Below the pieces are notes generated by a model. The model was not told where the DNA came from and ran no database searches. It was given only the letters and a program-made list of their open reading frames with translations. Position numbers and translations under genes: made by a program. Positions 61,342 to 64,000 of a stretch of DNA of 64,000 nt are shown piece after piece (positions within the stretch are counted from its first letter, which is position 1; each line of letters starts with the position of its first letter). Origin of the DNA: UBA4742 sp037138595 (GTDB taxonomy: Bacteria; Actinomycetota; Acidimicrobiia; Acidimicrobiales; Acidimicrobilacustridaceae); NCBI GenBank assembly GCA_037138595.1, contig JBAXIB010000015.1, forward strand, positions 1-64,000. The letters are read 5' to 3'.

Positions 61342-61388
61342 AAAGTCGAGTTCGTCACGAAAACGCGATGTCAGTCGGCATCGGTGTG

Positions 61389-62150
61389 TCAGCCGCCGAC
61401 AAGGGAACGGATTTTCTCGGGGCTTGCTGGCCCGTCGTAAGACAGTTCACCATCACGAAGTCCAATGCAGCGGGTCGCTTTTGGTGTGAGGTCCATCTGG
61501 TGGGTCGAACAAATAATTGCTGCACCTTGTTCAGCAACATCGGCGAGCACGTCGACCAACGTTTCTTGGCCTGGCGTATCGAGACCGACGAATGGCTCGT
61601 CGATCAACAGCAGCGAGAACGGTCGAATGAGCCCAAGGATCAGCGCCGTCTTTTGTTTGAGGCCGCGGCTGAATCGCGACGGGAGGTCGTCAGATCGTTC
61701 GGTCAAATTGAACATGTCGAGCAAGTCGTCGCCGTATTCCTCCCACTCCTGGGTGTTGTGCATCCGAGCGATGTATTCGATGTGTTCAAACAGGCTGAGG
61801 TCGTCATAGAGAATGGGTGCATCTGGCAGGTATGACGTGCCCGCACGCGCAGGCAACGACCCGATCTTCTGCCCCAGCACCCATGCACCACCGTTGGTTG
61901 GCTCGATGAGACCGGCCGCAAGGCCAAGAAAGGTCGACTTACCAGCGCCATTGGGCCCTACGAGCATGACGAGTTCCCCCGGTTGGACTTCGAGGTCAAG
62001 CCCAACCAGACCCATGCCGTCGCCGTAATCCTTGCCTAATTTCGAGGTTACGAGCGCGGCTGATGAGGGCACCTCGGCATCGGAAATCGGCGTGAGTGCG
62101 TCGTCATCGGTTTCATCGGATTGATTTGGGCGGGAGCGTTTATCGGTCAC
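61389..62150 (-). CDS. ABC transporter ATP-binding protein
   Basis: This 253-residue ATPase has a roughly 35-residue acidic N-terminal extension, Walker A GPNGAGKST, a signature reading RFSRGLKQKTAL, Walker B LLLIDEPFVGLD and the H-loop CSTHQMD. GTG 62150 overlaps the stop of the permease upstream (GTGA). The altered signature (SRGLKQK in place of SGGQ) resembles exporters of the YxlF/EcsA type. A longer reading to 62591 in this frame was rejected as it lies over the permease. Confidence 0.88.
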   Translation of the reverse strand: MTDKRSRPNQSDETDDDALTPISDAEVPSSAALVTSKLGKDYGDGMGLVGLDLEVQPGELVMLVGPNGAGKSTFLGLAAGLIEPTNGGAWVLGQKIGSLPARAGTSYLPDAPILYDDLSLFEHIEYIARMHNTQEWEEYGDDLLDMFNLTERSDDLPSRFSRGLKQKTALILGLIRPFSLLLIDEPFVGLDTPGQETLVDVLADVAEQGAAIICSTHQMDLTPKATRCIGLRDGELSYDGPASPEKIRSLVGG

Positions 62151-63706
62151 AGATGGCTCGGTTTCTTGTATCGGAGGTACATGCCGGCGGCGAAGATGAG
62201 GAAGAACGGATACGCGACGAGGTTGCTGACCTTGGCCGAATTGATGGCATCGGCATTTCGTCCGGCACCGAGGAGTGGCAACAACGCGACAACGACGATC
62301 GCCGGTGGCGCAACGAGTCGAGCTGCGAGCACAAAGCCCAGCATGTCTTGGCCGAAACCGAGCAGCCCGGCAACATTTGGCGCGCCCATCGCAGTGCTGA
62401 CGGCGGCGGCGACGGTGGCAGCACAGGCAACACTGAGAATCATTGGAAGGGCCAGGCGGCCGACGACTGCGCCTGGAACCAAAACCAACGAGGATGCAGC
62501 CGTGATAGCGCACATCACGACCATCGTGATGATGGCGGCTGGCAAATGCAAAATCAGGATGCGCCCGCTGTCCTCCGGAAAACTTTCCCATCGGCTGGGG
62601 TGGTCGATTTCTTGGGCGATGGGCTCGACCGCGTCATATGCCGCGAGGTATAAGGCCAGTCCGGCAACGATGAACATCGCGGTCGTGCCTCGCCACATCG
62701 CGCCAATCGAGAGACCAGCGACGATGGACAACCCAATCATCCGTAACAGTCTCGGCACGGGAAACCGCAAATAGCCTTGCCAGTCCCGCCGCCAGATCGG
62801 CGGCATGCGGCCGCCGTGTCCAATGCCGAACCACGGTCGATTCCTTGGCTTTTCTTGTGAAAGTTGACGGCGCAACAGCACGACTGTTCGCATGTCTTGC
62901 AGCGTGACTGCGAATCGAAGTTGCGCGACCAAACCAGCTCGACGACGTGCGGCCTCGATCGACAGTTCGCCGACACCTCGCACACCGACCACGGCAACGG
63001 CAACGGCAATCGCCGCGCCAACCAGTGCGATGGGAGTGACTCGGATACTCCAAAACGCGAGCCCACCGAGCCAAGTGAGCGGAGAGGTTCGTACTTTGCC
63101 CATCACGTCAGCCACTGACCATGCCAGCACGAGCGCGGCGATCACATTGGTAATCCACCACTTGACCCGTCGACCCGAAGTGATCATCGCGGTGCCGACA
63201 GCGAGGATGGCGATGAGGGCTGCGGTCAGTGACGAAAAGAATGTCGCGCCAACAACACCACCAGGAATTTGTCGCCCGGCTAGTAATCCGATGATCGCGC
63301 CGATGATCGTTCCGCAAAATGCCATGAAGCGAACTTGTTTGATTGCCGGACCGCGGACAACAGCGTCGCGGGGGACAGGCGCCATGAGTTCGTGTTGCAC
63401 GACTGGTGCCTCGAGCGTGAGTGGTCCGCCGCGGCCACCTGAGCGAAGGCCGAATGCCACCGTGACGGCGATGAGCAGCCCCAATGCCGCGGGGCCCTGA
63501 TCGGCAAGTTTTTCGAGGCTGGCAGGTGAAAGTTGCTCGTCGGGAAGTTTCCCCACCAAGAAGATCACGCCAATGGTGCCAAATAACGCCGTGATATAGA
63601 CGCGATAGACAGCGTCGATCCAGTGAATGTTTTCGAGACGGTTTGAACGTCGCGCTCGGCGGAGGTCACGAAGTGCGCCGGTGGTGGCCTCGGTGTCGAT
63701 GATCAT
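62147..63706 (-). CDS. Large ABC exporter permease (uncharacterised)
   Basis: This 519-residue membrane protein has about 10-12 hydrophobic segments and partners the overlapping ATPase. It has no recognised domain by eye beyond its membrane nature; a cytoplasmic loop carries RRQLSQEKPRNRPWFGIG. The start is ATG 63706. Such pairs occur in actinobacteria as exporters of unknown substrate, possibly of the EcsB type. Confidence 0.8.
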   Translation of the reverse strand: MIIDTEATTGALRDLRRARRSNRLENIHWIDAVYRVYITALFGTIGVIFLVGKLPDEQLSPASLEKLADQGPAALGLLIAVTVAFGLRSGGRGGPLTLEAPVVQHELMAPVPRDAVVRGPAIKQVRFMAFCGTIIGAIIGLLAGRQIPGGVVGATFFSSLTAALIAILAVGTAMITSGRRVKWWITNVIAALVLAWSVADVMGKVRTSPLTWLGGLAFWSIRVTPIALVGAAIAVAVAVVGVRGVGELSIEAARRRAGLVAQLRFAVTLQDMRTVVLLRRQLSQEKPRNRPWFGIGHGGRMPPIWRRDWQGYLRFPVPRLLRMIGLSIVAGLSIGAMWRGTTAMFIVAGLALYLAAYDAVEPIAQEIDHPSRWESFPEDSGRILILHLPAAIITMVVMCAITAASSLVLVPGAVVGRLALPMILSVACAATVAAAVSTAMGAPNVAGLLGFGQDMLGFVLAARLVAPPAIVVVALLPLLGAGRNADAINSAKVSNLVAYPFFLIFAAGMYLRYKKPSHL

Positions 63707-63803
63707 CGTGCGTGGAATCTATCGGTCCGCCCCGAACGGTTGGAATCGACCACACTTTGTGGGTTCGGTCCGCACGGCCCCCACGGGGCCGTAGCCTTTG
63801 GCG

Positions 63804-64000
63804 ATGATCCTCGCCGACCTCGACAAAGTGGCCGTAAGCCGCCCAGGCAAGCCGTTGTTTGGCGATCTCTCACTGACGATCTCATCGGGTGATCGCCTCG
63901 GCATCGTGGGATTAAACGGCTGTGGCAAGTCGACATTGATCCGAGTTATCACTGGTGAAGCAGAGCCTGAGTCAGGACAAGTTCGCCGGGGTCGCAGTGT
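63804..64000 (+). CDS. ABC-F-family ATPase (partial, runs off window)
   Basis: The first 65 codons are visible. They read LFGDLSLTISSGDRLGIVGLNGCGKSTLIRVITGE, which contains a Walker A motif and the start typical of ABC-F proteins such as EttA/Uup, which act on ribosomes rather than in membranes. TAGCCT (63792-63797) lies 6 bases before ATG 63804, a leaderless pattern. The family assignment rests only on the N-terminus. Confidence 0.75.
   Translation, partial: MILADLDKVAVSRPGKPLFGDLSLTISSGDRLGIVGLNGCGKSTLIRVITGEAEPESGQVRRGRS

Noticed and set aside
62151..62591. N-terminal extension of the second ABC ATPase
   Set aside because: The extension lies over the permease gene in another frame, has a composition unlike the ATPase, and the GTGA overlap at 62150 gives a natural start.
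1..64000. CRISPR arrays, rRNA genes, prophage modules or a replication origin
   Set aside because: No regularly spaced repeats, rRNA cores, phage structural genes or DnaA-box clusters were noticed on reading both strands, although a computational scan was not possible.

Overview
The window looks like a chromosomal segment of a moderately GC-rich actinobacterium, most likely of the class Acidimicrobiia or a close relative. The evidence is a mycothiol-dependent maleylpyruvate-isomerase-fold protein, F420-type LLM oxidoreductases, a DUF3097 protein, an SCO2322-like surface protein next to a cobalamin ECF transporter, a protein with three GWWLASDGKWY repeats, frequent GTG starts, 4-bp ATGA/GTGA gene overlaps, and several starts that appear leaderless. 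Nothing resembling a prophage, CRISPR array or large island was seen. The only mobile-element trace is a transposase C-terminus at the left edge, beside a tRNA-Arg(CCT).

Layout. 1-9.3 kb: transposase remnant, tRNA-Arg, a sigma-like membrane fusion protein, a CoA-transferase, an MFS exporter with a palindromic operator candidate, an HdeD-like protein, YaaA, and a cytochrome P450/LLM oxidoreductase pair. 9.4-15.6 kb: an amidohydrolase with a KstR-like site upstream, then a cobalamin riboswitch and four tightly linked genes (surface protein, ECF T component, fused double ATPase, S component) forming a B12 uptake system. 15.6-18.8 kb: a zinc-ribbon SDR-like protein, a membrane protein and a D-2-hydroxyacid dehydrogenase. 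18.8-24.6 kb: a five-gene overlapping operon (SRPBCC protein, CarH-like B12-binding regulator, SDR, FAD oxidoreductase, DUF1365-cyclopropane synthase fusion). This is the most interesting locus: a probable light- and B12-sensing switch for membrane fatty-acid modification, lying about 8 kb from the B12 importer.

24.7-36 kb: sulfatase/phosphonate monoester hydrolase, M3 oligoendopeptidase, a membrane-anchored HEPN protein, an LLM oxidoreductase behind a near-perfect KstR-type operator, a WW-like repeat/SHOCT protein, and an ABC1 kinase-bioF-bioD operon. 36-46 kb: TauE/SafE permease, a secreted protein, queD/queE/queC (7-deazaguanine pathway), a type-B carboxylesterase, then a lipoprotein, a class A penicillin-binding protein and an inactive HtrA-like protein. 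46-53 kb: glycogen phosphorylase, a phosphonatase-like/FAD-oxidoreductase pair, Bcp peroxiredoxin, an orphan ParA and a receiver-like protein with Glu in place of the phospho-acceptor Asp. 53.2-64 kb: a hairpin-rich non-coding leader before a GGDEF-EAL protein, a universal stress protein, a mycothiol-type DinB protein, a crotonase, a DrrAB-like exporter, DUF3097, a second ABC exporter and the start of an ABC-F ATPase.

All functions are read from motifs and family memory; no database search was run. Many starts were moved downstream where a ribosome-binding site, gene overlap or -10/leaderless pattern supported it.
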